Assembly: GCA_964531025.1 (NCBI GenBank)
Contig: CAZHDY010000002.1
Coordinates: 62,001-126,000, forward strand
Source of the DNA: CALMEC01 sp964531025
GTDB lineage: Bacteria; Actinomycetota; Thermoleophilia; Miltoncostaeales; Miltoncostaeaceae
Reading direction: 5' to 3'
DNA: 64,000 nt
The notes under the pieces were generated by a model. That model had not been told where the DNA came from, ran no database searches, and saw only the letters and a list, made by a program, of their open reading frames with translations. Position 1 is the first letter of the stretch; every line of letters starts with the position of its first letter. Positions 26,512 to 34,687 of the stretch are shown piece by piece. Made by a program: the position numbers and the translations under genes.

Positions 26512-26881
26512 CAGAAGGTTCTCTTTCGCGTTGTTTACAACGACAGGAGCGGCGGGAGACCCGGCACCTGACTCCGCTGGCGACGCTAGCCCGAGGAGAT
26601 CCCGGACCGAATGACCGAGGGGTAACGATCCAGGGACGCTTTGAGTGCTGCCCCTACATGCCCCCGGGGCAGCGCTTGCGCGATTCCGCACAACCAGGCG
26701 TGTCGCACCCGGTGCCAGGCACCTTAACCGACACCGCTCCGGCAACGCAGAGCGAACATCCTGCAAATCAGGGCTTTCCGAGGTCGCGTGCGTGGGCCGA
26801 TGTCGCGCCTGGTGTCAGGCACCTCAACAGACACGCGCCTCCTTGAACGGCCCGAAAGAACTGCCCGACAAGCTCCGGAAG
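26512..26881. other. 370-bp intergenic region with repeat copy B
   Basis: It lies between the nuclease start and the recN end, both on the minus strand. It contains the nuclease leader (an AGAGAACC stretch upstream of the ATG at 26511) and element B. The small open frames here encode only repeat sequence, and no gene is supported. Confidence 0.5.
26672..26858 (+). repeat. Two-palindrome intergenic element, copy B
   Basis: GGTGCCAGGCACC at 26711-26723 and GGTGTCAGGCACC at 26811-26823 start 100 nt apart. CCTGCAAATC lies at 26760-26769, exactly 49 nt from the first. It aligns with copy A along its whole length, in the same orientation, with scattered substitutions. Confidence 0.75.
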
Positions 26882-28585
26882 CTAGGAGGCGGCGCCTCCG
26901 GCATTCCGAGCCAGCAGTTCTTCCGCGTGGGCGCGGGCGGTCCTGTCCGAGGGGTCGCTACCCAGCATCCGGACCAGCTCGTCGATGAGTGTCTCCTCAC
27001 CGAGGGCGGTCACGGACGTGGTCGCGCGGCCGTCCGCGTCCATGCCCTTCTCGAGCCGATAGTGGCGGTCGGCGACCGCCGCTACCTGCGGCAGGTGGGT
27101 GATCACGATCACCTGACGGTGCTCCGAGAGGGCGCGCAGCTTGTTGGCCACCGCGGTGGCCGTCACGCCACCCACGCCGGCATCCACCTCGTCGAAGACC
27201 CAGGTGGCGTTCGGCTCGGCCGCAGCGGCCACGCCGTGCAGTGCCAGGAGCACGCGCGACAGCTCACCGCCGGACGCGACGTCGGCAAGCGAGGCCTCGG
27301 GCAGACCGGGGTTGGCACGCAGGAGGATCTCAGCCCGGTCGGTGGGGATGTCGGCGTCGTCCGTGGTGATGGCGATGCGGACCTGGGCGTTCTCCATGGC
27401 GAGGTCGGCCAGCTCGCGTACCACGGCCTCCTCCAGACGCGGCGCCGCCTCTCGTCTCAGTGACAAAAGCTTGCCGGCCAGCGTTCGCGCGCGTTCGACC
27501 AGCTGTGCGTGTTCGTCGATGCGGGCCCGGTCGCTCTCCTCCCCACCCTCAAGCTCGGCGAGCGCCGTCCGGGCGGCCTCCGCGCGGGCCAGCACCTCGC
27601 CCGTCCCCGGCCCGTACCGCCTCGAGAGCCGATCGTAGGTGGCCAAGCGCTCCTCGACGAACTCGAGGCGAGCGGGATCGTTCTCGAGGTCCGTGAGGTA
27701 GGCGCGGATCTCGCCCGAGACGTCCTGCAGGAGCGCCTCGATCTCGGCCAGACGGTCACGGGGTCCCTCCAGGCCCGGGTCGACATCGACGACGCCGTCC
27801 AGCTCATGTCGCGCCGCGCCGACGCGGTCGAGCGCGCCGCCCTCCCCGGCCTCGGGGGCCACGGCCTCCGCGACGCTGTGCGCGGCGCTCACCAGGCGAT
27901 CGATGTGCCGCCGCCGATCACGTTCGACACGGAGTGACGCCTCGTCCTCCTCCGAGACCTCCGCGGCATCAACGGCCTCGACGAGCTCCTCGAGCGCCGC
28001 ACGCTCACGCTCGGCCTCGTCACGCCGGCGACGCAGATCCTCCAGCTCACGTTCACGCGCACGGACGTCGCGACGCAGCGCAGCCAGCTCGCGGGCCGCC
28101 GTCTGCGCCGACGGTCCCGCGAATGCGTCCAGGATCGCGATCTGCGTCGTCCCGCTGACCAGCTTCCGGCCCTCGTGCTGCGACGAGAATCGCACCAGGC
28201 GCCCGGCGATGGACGCGGCCGCCGCGCGGGTGGTGGTCTGACCGTCGACGAGAGCCCGCGCACGCCCCTCGGACGGCACCCGGCGCGCAACGACCACCTC
28301 GTCCGGCGCATCGATCAGATCACGCGCCGCCGCGGCCGGGTCGTCGTCCTCCAGGTCGTCCCAGAAGTCGTCCGGCAGGGCCAGTGTGGCCTCCACCAGT
28401 GCGTGACGGGCGCCGGGCCGCACGGCCTTGGAGTCCGCGGCTCCACCCACGAGGAGGGAAAGTGCCTGGGCGATCACGGTCTTCCCGGCCCCGGTCTCGC
28501 CGGTGATGGCCGTGAGTCCCGGAGACGGCTCGATCTCGGCCTCGTCGATCACGACGAGACCCCGGATGCCCAGACGGCGGATCAT
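26882..28585 (-). CDS. recN: DNA repair protein RecN
   Basis: 567 residues. SMC-like ATPase of double-strand-break repair. The N-terminal ATPase half begins IRRLGIRGLVVIDEAEIEPSPGLTAITGETGAGKT, with Walker A at about 27-34. A central coiled coil spans about 150-370, rich in Arg/Glu/Leu. The C-terminal half has the signature ASGGELSRVLLAL and Walker B TWVFDEVDAGVGG. Its start overlaps the nadK stop by 4 nt, so it is the last gene of the long aroC-to-recN run. Confidence 0.96.
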   Translation of the reverse strand: MIRRLGIRGLVVIDEAEIEPSPGLTAITGETGAGKTVIAQALSLLVGGAADSKAVRPGARHALVEATLALPDDFWDDLEDDDPAAAARDLIDAPDEVVVARRVPSEGRARALVDGQTTTRAAAASIAGRLVRFSSQHEGRKLVSGTTQIAILDAFAGPSAQTAARELAALRRDVRARERELEDLRRRRDEAERERAALEELVEAVDAAEVSEEDEASLRVERDRRRHIDRLVSAAHSVAEAVAPEAGEGGALDRVGAARHELDGVVDVDPGLEGPRDRLAEIEALLQDVSGEIRAYLTDLENDPARLEFVEERLATYDRLSRRYGPGTGEVLARAEAARTALAELEGGEESDRARIDEHAQLVERARTLAGKLLSLRREAAPRLEEAVVRELADLAMENAQVRIAITTDDADIPTDRAEILLRANPGLPEASLADVASGGELSRVLLALHGVAAAAEPNATWVFDEVDAGVGGVTATAVANKLRALSEHRQVIVITHLPQVAAVADRHYRLEKGMDADGRATTSVTALGEETLIDELVRMLGSDPSDRTARAHAEELLARNAGGAAS

Positions 28586-29463
28586 GGACGGCCGAACTTC
28601 TCCCGGTAGCGCCGGTAGAACGAGGTCTCGGGGAAGATCCCGAGGTGCACCGGGTCACCGAGGAGGTCCATGGTGATCGAACGCCCCGGGCCGAGTGCGC
28701 CAATGCGCTTGCCGTCCGCGTGGATGTCGCAGTTCCCCATGGTCCCCGAGTTGGTCACCGTGAAGGTCTCGTCGGCGGCGAGGATCAGCGGCCGCGCGTC
28801 GAGGTGGTGCGCCGCAAGGAACGAGATGACGTAGCAGCGGACGCCCCAGGACACCGTGGGACCACCGACGGCGAGGTTGTACGCCGTGGAGCCCACCGGG
28901 GTCGACGAGACCATGCCGTCGCAGCGGACGTTGGCCACCTGCTCTCCGTCGACGGCAAACGTGAGGTCGGCCAGACGCGCGTCCGAACCGCGAAGCAGCG
29001 CGAGGTCGTTGACGGCCGACGCCTCCCCCTCCGCCCAGGTGGCGCGGAGCGAGGGCAGGCTGAGGCTCACGTACTCACCGGCGAGCGCACGGTTGAGCCC
29101 GGCCTCCAGGTCGGCGGGTTCGATCGACGCGAGGAAGCCGACGCGGCCGTAGTTGATGCCGATGACGGGGGCCCCGGTTCCCGCCTCACGGGCGAGCGCG
29201 CGAAGGATGCTCCCGTCGCCGCCCAGGACAAGCACCAGATCACTGCCGTCGCTGGCCAGGTCACCACCGCTGGCGCGCGTGTAGCCCTGGAGGATCGCGT
29301 GCTTGCGCGCCTCGCGCTCCGGCACGAGGATCTCGACCTCGGCCGACTCCAGCAGCGAGATGACCGCCGGGATCACGTGATTCGTGACGTCGGCGACGTG
29401 ATGCGTCAGCAGGAGGACCCGCTTCACGGGACCCGGTGTCGACAGAACCTCGATGTCTCTCAC
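28582..29463 (-). CDS. nadK: NAD kinase
   Basis: 293 residues. ATP or polyphosphate-dependent phosphorylation of NAD to NADP. The family motif GGDGS is at residues 81-85 (VLVLGGDGSILRAL). The C-terminal domain holds VNDLALLRGSDARL, CDGMVSSTPVGSTAYNLAVGGP and a Gly-rich DGKRIGALGPG. I chose the GTG at 29463 because it overlaps the tlyA stop (GTGA), matching the other junctions of this operon. An upstream open frame in the same phase has no homology. Confidence 0.94.
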   Translation of the reverse strand: MRDIEVLSTPGPVKRVLLLTHHVADVTNHVIPAVISLLESAEVEILVPEREARKHAILQGYTRASGGDLASDGSDLVLVLGGDGSILRALAREAGTGAPVIGINYGRVGFLASIEPADLEAGLNRALAGEYVSLSLPSLRATWAEGEASAVNDLALLRGSDARLADLTFAVDGEQVANVRCDGMVSSTPVGSTAYNLAVGGPTVSWGVRCYVISFLAAHHLDARPLILAADETFTVTNSGTMGNCDIHADGKRIGALGPGRSITMDLLGDPVHLGIFPETSFYRRYREKFGRP

Positions 29464-30254
29464 GTTTGCACCTCGCACGCGGCGGTGGCCGCCGTCTCGA
29501 TGTCGATTCCCTCGGACGCCGACGCCACGTTGTCGGCATGGATGAAGAACTCCCGGTTGCCCTTCGGCCCCCGCAGATGGCTTGCGGCGATCCCTCGGAC
29601 GATCGCGCCCTCGGCCATCATCGCGCGTGCCACGTGGATGATGGCATCCCGATGGGCCTCTGGGTCGCGGACCACTCCGCCGGACCCCACGCGCGCCCGT
29701 CCGACCTCGAACTGGGGCTTCACCAGGATGACGGCTCGATAGACGTCCGCCAGGAGCGGCACGACGGGCGGCCAGACGGTGGCGACCGAGATGAACGCCA
29801 CGTCGCAGACCACCAGCTCTGGACGGTACGGGAGGTCCTCCGCGGTCAGATGGCGAGCGTTCGTGCGTTCCATCACGGTGACGCGCGGGTCGTTGCGCAG
29901 CGACCAGTCGAGCTGCCCGTATCCGACGTCGACGGCGATGACCGACTCGGCTCCGCGCTTCAGGACGCAATCCGTGAAACCACCGGTCGACGCGCCCAGA
30001 TCGAGGACGCGCGCACCGGTGACATCGATGTCGAAGTCGTCCAGGGCACCGGCGAGCTTCTCACCGCCCCGCGAAACGAACGGCGGACGTTCGGCCAGGG
30101 AGATCTCGGCGTCCTCGGAGACCTGGTGCGACGGCTTCTCGACCTTCGCGCCGTCCACGCGGACCGATCCGGCCACGATGGCGGCCTGGGCACGGGCCCG
30201 CGTCGGGAGGAGTCCCCGCTCCACAAGGGCCAGATCAAGGCGGATACGGGCCAT
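29460..30254 (-). CDS. tlyA: TlyA family rRNA 2'-O-methyltransferase/hemolysin A
   Basis: 264 residues. An S4 RNA-binding domain (about 1-60, ARIRLDLALVERGLLPTRARAQAAI) is followed by an FtsJ/RrmJ-like methyltransferase with LDLGASTGGFTDCVL (motif I), DVGYGQLDWSLRNDPRV, CDVAFISV and the catalytic Lys in LVKPQFEVGR. Actinobacterial TlyA methylates 16S and 23S rRNA cytidines and confers capreomycin sensitivity. An in-frame GTG at 30329 would overlap the upstream stop (GTGA) and add 25 residues. I prefer the ATG at 30254, where homology begins, but the longer form cannot be excluded. Confidence 0.92.
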   Translation of the reverse strand: MARIRLDLALVERGLLPTRARAQAAIVAGSVRVDGAKVEKPSHQVSEDAEISLAERPPFVSRGGEKLAGALDDFDIDVTGARVLDLGASTGGFTDCVLKRGAESVIAVDVGYGQLDWSLRNDPRVTVMERTNARHLTAEDLPYRPELVVCDVAFISVATVWPPVVPLLADVYRAVILVKPQFEVGRARVGSGGVVRDPEAHRDAIIHVARAMMAEGAIVRGIAASHLRGPKGNREFFIHADNVASASEGIDIETAATAACEVQT

Positions 30255-30325
30255 GGGTGGCGGGAATGTAAGGAACCTCCGCACGGAGCGCGCAGGATGC
30301 GGGAACGGGCCGGGCCCGCCCCGAC

Positions 30326-30583
30326 TCACGCGTCGGCGGCCGGCTCCCCCTCCTCGGTCTCCTCGTCGCGTGCGACCACCGGGCCGGCCTGCGCCGCGTC
30401 CTCGATCTCGCGGATGACCCGTGGCAGCGAATCACCGATCCGCGACGACAGGTCGAGGGCCTCGGTGGCCAGCATGTCCAGGCGCTCAGGATCATCACCG
30501 GCGTCACGCAGCTCAAGGATGAGGTCCTCCAGACGCGCCACGGTCTCCTCTAAACGCTGGTGCTCGGTGGATTCGTCGCTCAT
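30326..30583 (-). CDS. Small helical protein resembling exodeoxyribonuclease VII small subunit
   Basis: 85 residues. The LEETVARLEDLILELRDAGDDPERLDMLATEALDLSSRIG stretch has the two-helix pattern of XseB, and the position between nusB and tlyA is typical for xse genes in other bacteria. No xseA (large subunit) is present here, and the C-terminus is an extra acidic tail (EETEEGEPAADA). The identification is tentative. It overlaps nusB by 4 nt. Confidence 0.6.
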   Translation of the reverse strand: MSDESTEHQRLEETVARLEDLILELRDAGDDPERLDMLATEALDLSSRIGDSLPRVIREIEDAAQAGPVVARDEETEEGEPAADA

Positions 30584-30993
30584 CGTGCCTCCTCCCCGCG
30601 GACCACCGCGCCCAGCACCCCGTTGACGAAGCTTCCCGCGTCAGTCTGACAGTATCTGGTGGCAAGGCGCACGGCCTCGTCGATGGCGACGGCGTCCGGG
30701 ATGTCGTCGCGGCCGAGCATCTCGTGCACCGCGACGCGCATGATGTTGCGCTCGAGCGGGGCGATGCGCTCCACGCTCCATCCGGATGCGGCGCGATCGA
30801 TGAGCGCGTCGATGCGCTCACGGCTCTCCTCGACCCCGTCCACGACCTCGCGCGTGAACTCGTTCAGACGGAAACCGCGCTCGCGCTCCGCGTTCTCGAC
30901 GAGCTCGGGCATGCCGAGACCGGTGACGTCCTCCTGGTACAGCAGGAACACGGCCTGACGCCGTGCGTCCTTGCGGCTTTCGCCCTCGCTCAC
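30580..30993 (-). CDS. nusB: Transcription antitermination factor NusB
   Basis: 137 residues, all-helical RNA-binding protein of the rRNA antitermination complex with NusE. Typical blocks: RKDARRQAVFLLYQEDVTG at the N-terminus and IAPLERNIMRVAVHEML plus DAVAIDEAVRLATRYCQTDAGSFVNGVLG at the C-terminus. It overlaps accC and the xseB-like gene by 4 nt each. Confidence 0.96.
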   Translation of the reverse strand: MSEGESRKDARRQAVFLLYQEDVTGLGMPELVENAERERGFRLNEFTREVVDGVEESRERIDALIDRAASGWSVERIAPLERNIMRVAVHEMLGRDDIPDAVAIDEAVRLATRYCQTDAGSFVNGVLGAVVRGEEAR

Positions 30994-32360
30994 GATGCCG
31001 GGGCGGTGGCGCGCGAGAGCGCGGGAAGGACCGCGACGTGGTCCGGGAGGTAGGACGTGGTGTAGGTGCCGGCGCCGAAGTCCCGTTCGGCGGCGATGTC
31101 ACGCAGGAGGCCGATGGTGGTCGAGATGCCCTCGATCCGGGTCTCGTCCAGCGCGCGGGCCATGCGACGCACCGTCTGGGGGCGGTCCGACGCCCAGACG
31201 CAGAGCTTCGCGACCAGCGAGTCGTAGTACGGGGGCACCGAGCCCCCCTCGCGGCAGTAGGTGTCCACGCGCACGCCCGGGCCGAGCGCCAGGCGGAAGA
31301 TGTTGAGGCGCCCTGCCGACGGCATGAAGTCGCGCGACGGGTCCTCGGCGTTGATGCGGCACTCGATGGCGGCACCGTTGCACGGCGCGATGCCGGTCAT
31401 CGTCAGCACCTCTCCCTGCGCGACCCGAAGCTGCTCCGCCACGAGGTCCAGTCCGGTGACGAGCTCGGTGACCGGGTGCTCCACCTGCAGGCGCGCGTTC
31501 AGCTCGAGGAAGTAGAAGCTGCCAGCGCTGTCGACCAGGAATTCCATGGTGCCCGCGCTCTTGTAGCCCCAGACCTTGGCCGCCCGCAGGCACGCGTCGT
31601 GCATCGCCTGGCGCGTGGCGTCGGGGAGGTTGGGCGCGGGGGCCTCCTCCACCAGCTTCTGGTGGCGGCGCTGGATCGAGCACTCGCGGTCGCCGCATAC
31701 CAGCACCCCGCCGAGCCCGTCCGCCAGGATCTGGACCTCGACGTGCCGTGCCCCCTCCAGGAGCTTCTCGACGTAGAGGGATCCGTCCGAGAACGCGGCG
31801 AGCGCCTCGCGCTGGGCGACGTCGAACGCCGACGCCAGCTCGTCCGCCGATTCGACGCGACGCATTCCGCGACCGCCACCGCCCGCCGCGGCCTTCAGCA
31901 GCACCGGGTACCCGGCCTCATCGGCGGCGGCACGGGCCTCTTCCGCCGACGACACCGGACCGTCCGAGCCCGGCAGCACCGGAAGACCGGCCTCCTTGGC
32001 GGCGATCTTGGCGTCGACCTTGTCGCCCATACGGCTCATGACGTCCGGTGACGGTCCGACGAACGTGATGCCGTTCTCGGCGCACGCGCGGGCGAACTCG
32101 GGGTTCTCGGAGAGGAAGCCGTAACCGGGATGTACGGCGTCGCACCCGGTGATCTCGGCGGCGCCGATGACGTTGCGGATGACGAGGTACGACTCGTTGG
32201 CCGGCGGCGGTCCGACGCAGACGGCCTCGTCGGCCAGCTCGACCGCCGGGCTGTCGGCATCGGCGGTGGAGTAGACGGCGACCGTGGGGATGCCCATCTC
32301 GCGCGCCGTGCGGATGACACGGACGGCGATCTCGCCCCGGTTGGCGACGAGGAGCTTCAC
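30990..32360 (-). CDS. accC: Biotin carboxylase subunit of acetyl-CoA carboxylase
   Basis: 456 residues. ATP-dependent carboxylation of biotin on the carrier protein, first half-reaction of acetyl-CoA carboxylase. N-terminal MKLLVANRGEIAVRVIRTAREMG, ATP-grasp glycine loop KAAAGGGGRGMR, HVEVQILADG, CSIQRRHQKLVEEAPAP, and the catalytic-loop stretch NARLQVEHPVTE (usually NTR; here NAR). The domain set is complete. It is translationally coupled to the unusual accB fusion just upstream. Given that partner, it could also serve a different acyl-CoA or pyruvate carboxylase (inference). Confidence 0.95.
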   Translation of the reverse strand: MKLLVANRGEIAVRVIRTAREMGIPTVAVYSTADADSPAVELADEAVCVGPPPANESYLVIRNVIGAAEITGCDAVHPGYGFLSENPEFARACAENGITFVGPSPDVMSRMGDKVDAKIAAKEAGLPVLPGSDGPVSSAEEARAAADEAGYPVLLKAAAGGGGRGMRRVESADELASAFDVAQREALAAFSDGSLYVEKLLEGARHVEVQILADGLGGVLVCGDRECSIQRRHQKLVEEAPAPNLPDATRQAMHDACLRAAKVWGYKSAGTMEFLVDSAGSFYFLELNARLQVEHPVTELVTGLDLVAEQLRVAQGEVLTMTGIAPCNGAAIECRINAEDPSRDFMPSAGRLNIFRLALGPGVRVDTYCREGGSVPPYYDSLVAKLCVWASDRPQTVRRMARALDETRIEGISTTIGLLRDIAAERDFGAGTYTTSYLPDHVAVLPALSRATAPAS

Positions 32361-34108
32361 GGCTCGATGGTGAACAGGAGGGTCCCGAACTCGACGGCCT
32401 CCGAGTTCTCGACCTCGATGGACCGGATCACGCCGTCGGTCTCGGCCACGATCTCGTTGAAGATCTTCATGGCCTCGATGATGCAGAGCGTCTGTCCGCT
32501 CGTGACGCGGTCGCCGACCGCGACGAACGGCGGGGCCTCGGGCGACGGTGCGGCGTAGAAGGTGCCCACGATGGGGCTCTCGACGCGTACGCGCGAGTCG
32601 TCGACCGCCTCGGCTGGAGGGGCCGCCTCACCGGTGGGACGGGCTCCGACCGGCGCCGATCCGACTCTTCGCACCGTGACGCGTGCGCCACCCACCTCGA
32701 CGCTGACCTCGGCCTCCGCGGCGTTCTCGACGACGTCGACCAGCGCCTCGATGAGGGCGCGATCGACCGCCGGGGCCTCGGTGCCGCCGGCCGCGTCGTC
32801 CACCAGGGAGCGACGTCGATCGAACAGGCGCCGCGACGTCTCGGGGAACATCGCCCAAAGGATACGGTCCTCTTCGGCCAGCCCGTCGGGCGCATCGTCT
32901 GCGGTCACGTCCTCGTCACCGGCCGTGACGGAGGCCGATCCGGCCTTCTCGGCCGCGGCACGGGCGACGTCCGCGATAGGACCGCGCAAGGGGCCGAACC
33001 GTCCGGCGATGGCGTCGACGAGGACCGGCTCGATGTCGGTCCACCGCTCGCCGTCGATCACGTGCTGTACCGCCTGCGCGACCACGGCCGCGCCCAGCGG
33101 GTAGGCGAGCGTGAGGTTTCCGCACTCGGCGGCCACCTGCAGCACCTCGTCGGCGGCGTCGAGCAGCCGTGAGTGCAGACCCAGGCGGGCGAGGCGCGAG
33201 TGGAGCCCTGCGGACAGGTCGAGCGGAAGACCGAGAACCGGCCCGGCGGTTGCGACCTGCGTCTGACGGAGGCGGTCCGGCGGAACCAGGGTCCAGATGG
33301 TCGACCCGAGCTCCTGGACCACGGCGCGGTCGCACGAGAGCTCGTGCTCGCCACCGGCCAGCGCAGCGCGGAGGGTCTCGACGGTCGGTCGCGCACCACC
33401 CAGGGCGGCGGCACCGACGGCGGCCTGCACGGCGGACGCCCCGGCCTCGATGGCGGCCACCGCGGCGACGGGCGCAAGGGCTCCCGGACCGACCACCGAC
33501 ACCTCGACCGGAAGCCCGGTGGCGTCGATGACCTGGGGCACGAGCGCGGCGAGTTCGGACGGACGCAGGTGGCCGGCGCGGTCGACCAGACAGATGGCGC
33601 TGGCGCCGGGGAGCGCCGCGATCGCCCGGGCCTCGTCCATCCAGCGCGGGTCGGCGGCCGACGGCACCGGGCCCAGCATCAGGGTCGGGACCAGCTCGGC
33701 GCCACCCTCCACCGCGGCCTCGGCCAGCGGCTGCAGGGTGTCCACGTGGTTGAGCGCATCGACGATGCGCACACGGCGAGCGCCGCTCTCGCACGCGGCG
33801 AGGACCAGCGCACGCGCGGTGTCGGAGCTCTGCGGACGCGATCCGAACAGGGTGCGCGCGGCGACGACGATGCCCACGGGCACGGAATCCGCGGCCCTGA
33901 CCGTCGCGCGCAGACGATCCCACGGGCTCTCCGCCCGTCCCTCGAGGGCGCCGCGCGCGCTGAACGCGTCGAGGACCTCGATGACGGCCGCTCCCGAGCG
34001 CGCGAGACCGGAGGTGATCTCGGCGATCTCCTCCGTGTCGACCGACCCGCCCCACGGGTGGGCCGCGAGGTCGCGCAGCGTGGTGTCGATGTAGCGGACG
34101 GTGCTCAC
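32357..34108 (-). CDS. accB: Biotin carboxyl carrier protein fused to a degenerate pyruvate-carboxylase-type carboxyltransferase domain
   Basis: 583 residues against about 150-170 for ordinary AccB. Residues 1-435 align by motif to the carboxyltransferase half of pyruvate carboxylase/PycB/OadA: IDTTLRD (7-13), ESPWDRLRATVRA (60-72), RIVDALNHVDTLQP (114-127), the SQIVGTQ-like strand region (332-350), RFGPLRGP (370-377) and EEDRILWAMFPETSRRLF (412-429). Key catalytic positions are lost: the carbamylated Lys of KDMAG is Val175 (VDRAG), the HTHDT metal histidines are SVVGP (204-208), and AHQS after TTLRD is gone. Residues 445-583 are a normal AccB: the LIEALVDVVEN helix, the thumb APSPEAPP, and the biotin Lys548 in EAMKIF. 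The GTG start overlaps the efp stop. Confidence 0.9.
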   Translation of the reverse strand: MSTVRYIDTTLRDLAAHPWGGSVDTEEIAEITSGLARSGAAVIEVLDAFSARGALEGRAESPWDRLRATVRAADSVPVGIVVAARTLFGSRPQSSDTARALVLAACESGARRVRIVDALNHVDTLQPLAEAAVEGGAELVPTLMLGPVPSAADPRWMDEARAIAALPGASAICLVDRAGHLRPSELAALVPQVIDATGLPVEVSVVGPGALAPVAAVAAIEAGASAVQAAVGAAALGGARPTVETLRAALAGGEHELSCDRAVVQELGSTIWTLVPPDRLRQTQVATAGPVLGLPLDLSAGLHSRLARLGLHSRLLDAADEVLQVAAECGNLTLAYPLGAAVVAQAVQHVIDGERWTDIEPVLVDAIAGRFGPLRGPIADVARAAAEKAGSASVTAGDEDVTADDAPDGLAEEDRILWAMFPETSRRLFDRRRSLVDDAAGGTEAPAVDRALIEALVDVVENAAEAEVSVEVGGARVTVRRVGSAPVGARPTGEAAPPAEAVDDSRVRVESPIVGTFYAAPSPEAPPFVAVGDRVTSGQTLCIIEAMKIFNEIVAETDGVIRSIEVENSEAVEFGTLLFTIEP

Positions 34109-34659
34109 ACTCGGCTCACATACTGGCGGGTGCGGGTGTCGATGCGCAGCTTGTCGCCCTCGTTGACGAAGAGTGGCACGTTGACCGTGGCTCCCGTCTC
34201 CAGCTCGGCCGGCTTGGTGACGTTGGAGACCGTGTCACCCTTTGCGCCCGGATCCGTGCGGGCCACCGTCAGCTCGACCGCGATGGGAAGCTCGACCCGG
34301 AACGGCGCCTCGCGGATGATGAGGACCTGGACCTCGGTGTTCGGGGCGAGCAGGTCCGCGTTCTCGACGTCAGCCTTGGGGAAGGTGATCTGCTCGTAGG
34401 TCTCGTTGTCCATCAGCACCAGATCGTCGCCGTCCTCGTAGAGGAACTGCATGTTCTTCGACTGGGTGATGACGCGCGTGAGCTTCTCACCGGCGCGGAA
34501 CGTCTTGTCGACGACGTTGCCGCTGGCCAGGTTCTTGAGCTTGGTCCGCACGAACGCGCCGCCCTTGCCCGGCTTCACGTGCTGGAACTCGACGACGGAG
34601 ACGAGCTGCCCGTCGAGGTCGATCACATAGCCGTTCTTCAGTTCGTTCGTCGAGATCAC
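34105..34659 (-). CDS. efp: Translation elongation factor P
   Basis: 184 residues, three beta-barrel domains. It relieves ribosome stalling at polyproline. The tip loop is HVKPGKGGAFVR with Lys32 at the position modified in many bacteria; no modification gene (epmA, earP) is seen here, as usual for actinobacteria. Several proteins in this window carry long Pro runs (PilB N-terminus), which would depend on it. It overlaps accB by 4 nt (GTGA). Confidence 0.97.
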   Translation of the reverse strand: MISTNELKNGYVIDLDGQLVSVVEFQHVKPGKGGAFVRTKLKNLASGNVVDKTFRAGEKLTRVITQSKNMQFLYEDGDDLVLMDNETYEQITFPKADVENADLLAPNTEVQVLIIREAPFRVELPIAVELTVARTDPGAKGDTVSNVTKPAELETGATVNVPLFVNEGDKLRIDTRTRQYVSRV

Positions 34660-34687
34660 GTGCCCTCCAATGTGCCCGTTCCGTGGC

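Noticed and set aside
26512..26766. Longer nuclease start that would add 85 residues
   Set aside because: The added stretch translates repeat element B, and a clear signal peptide begins at 26511.
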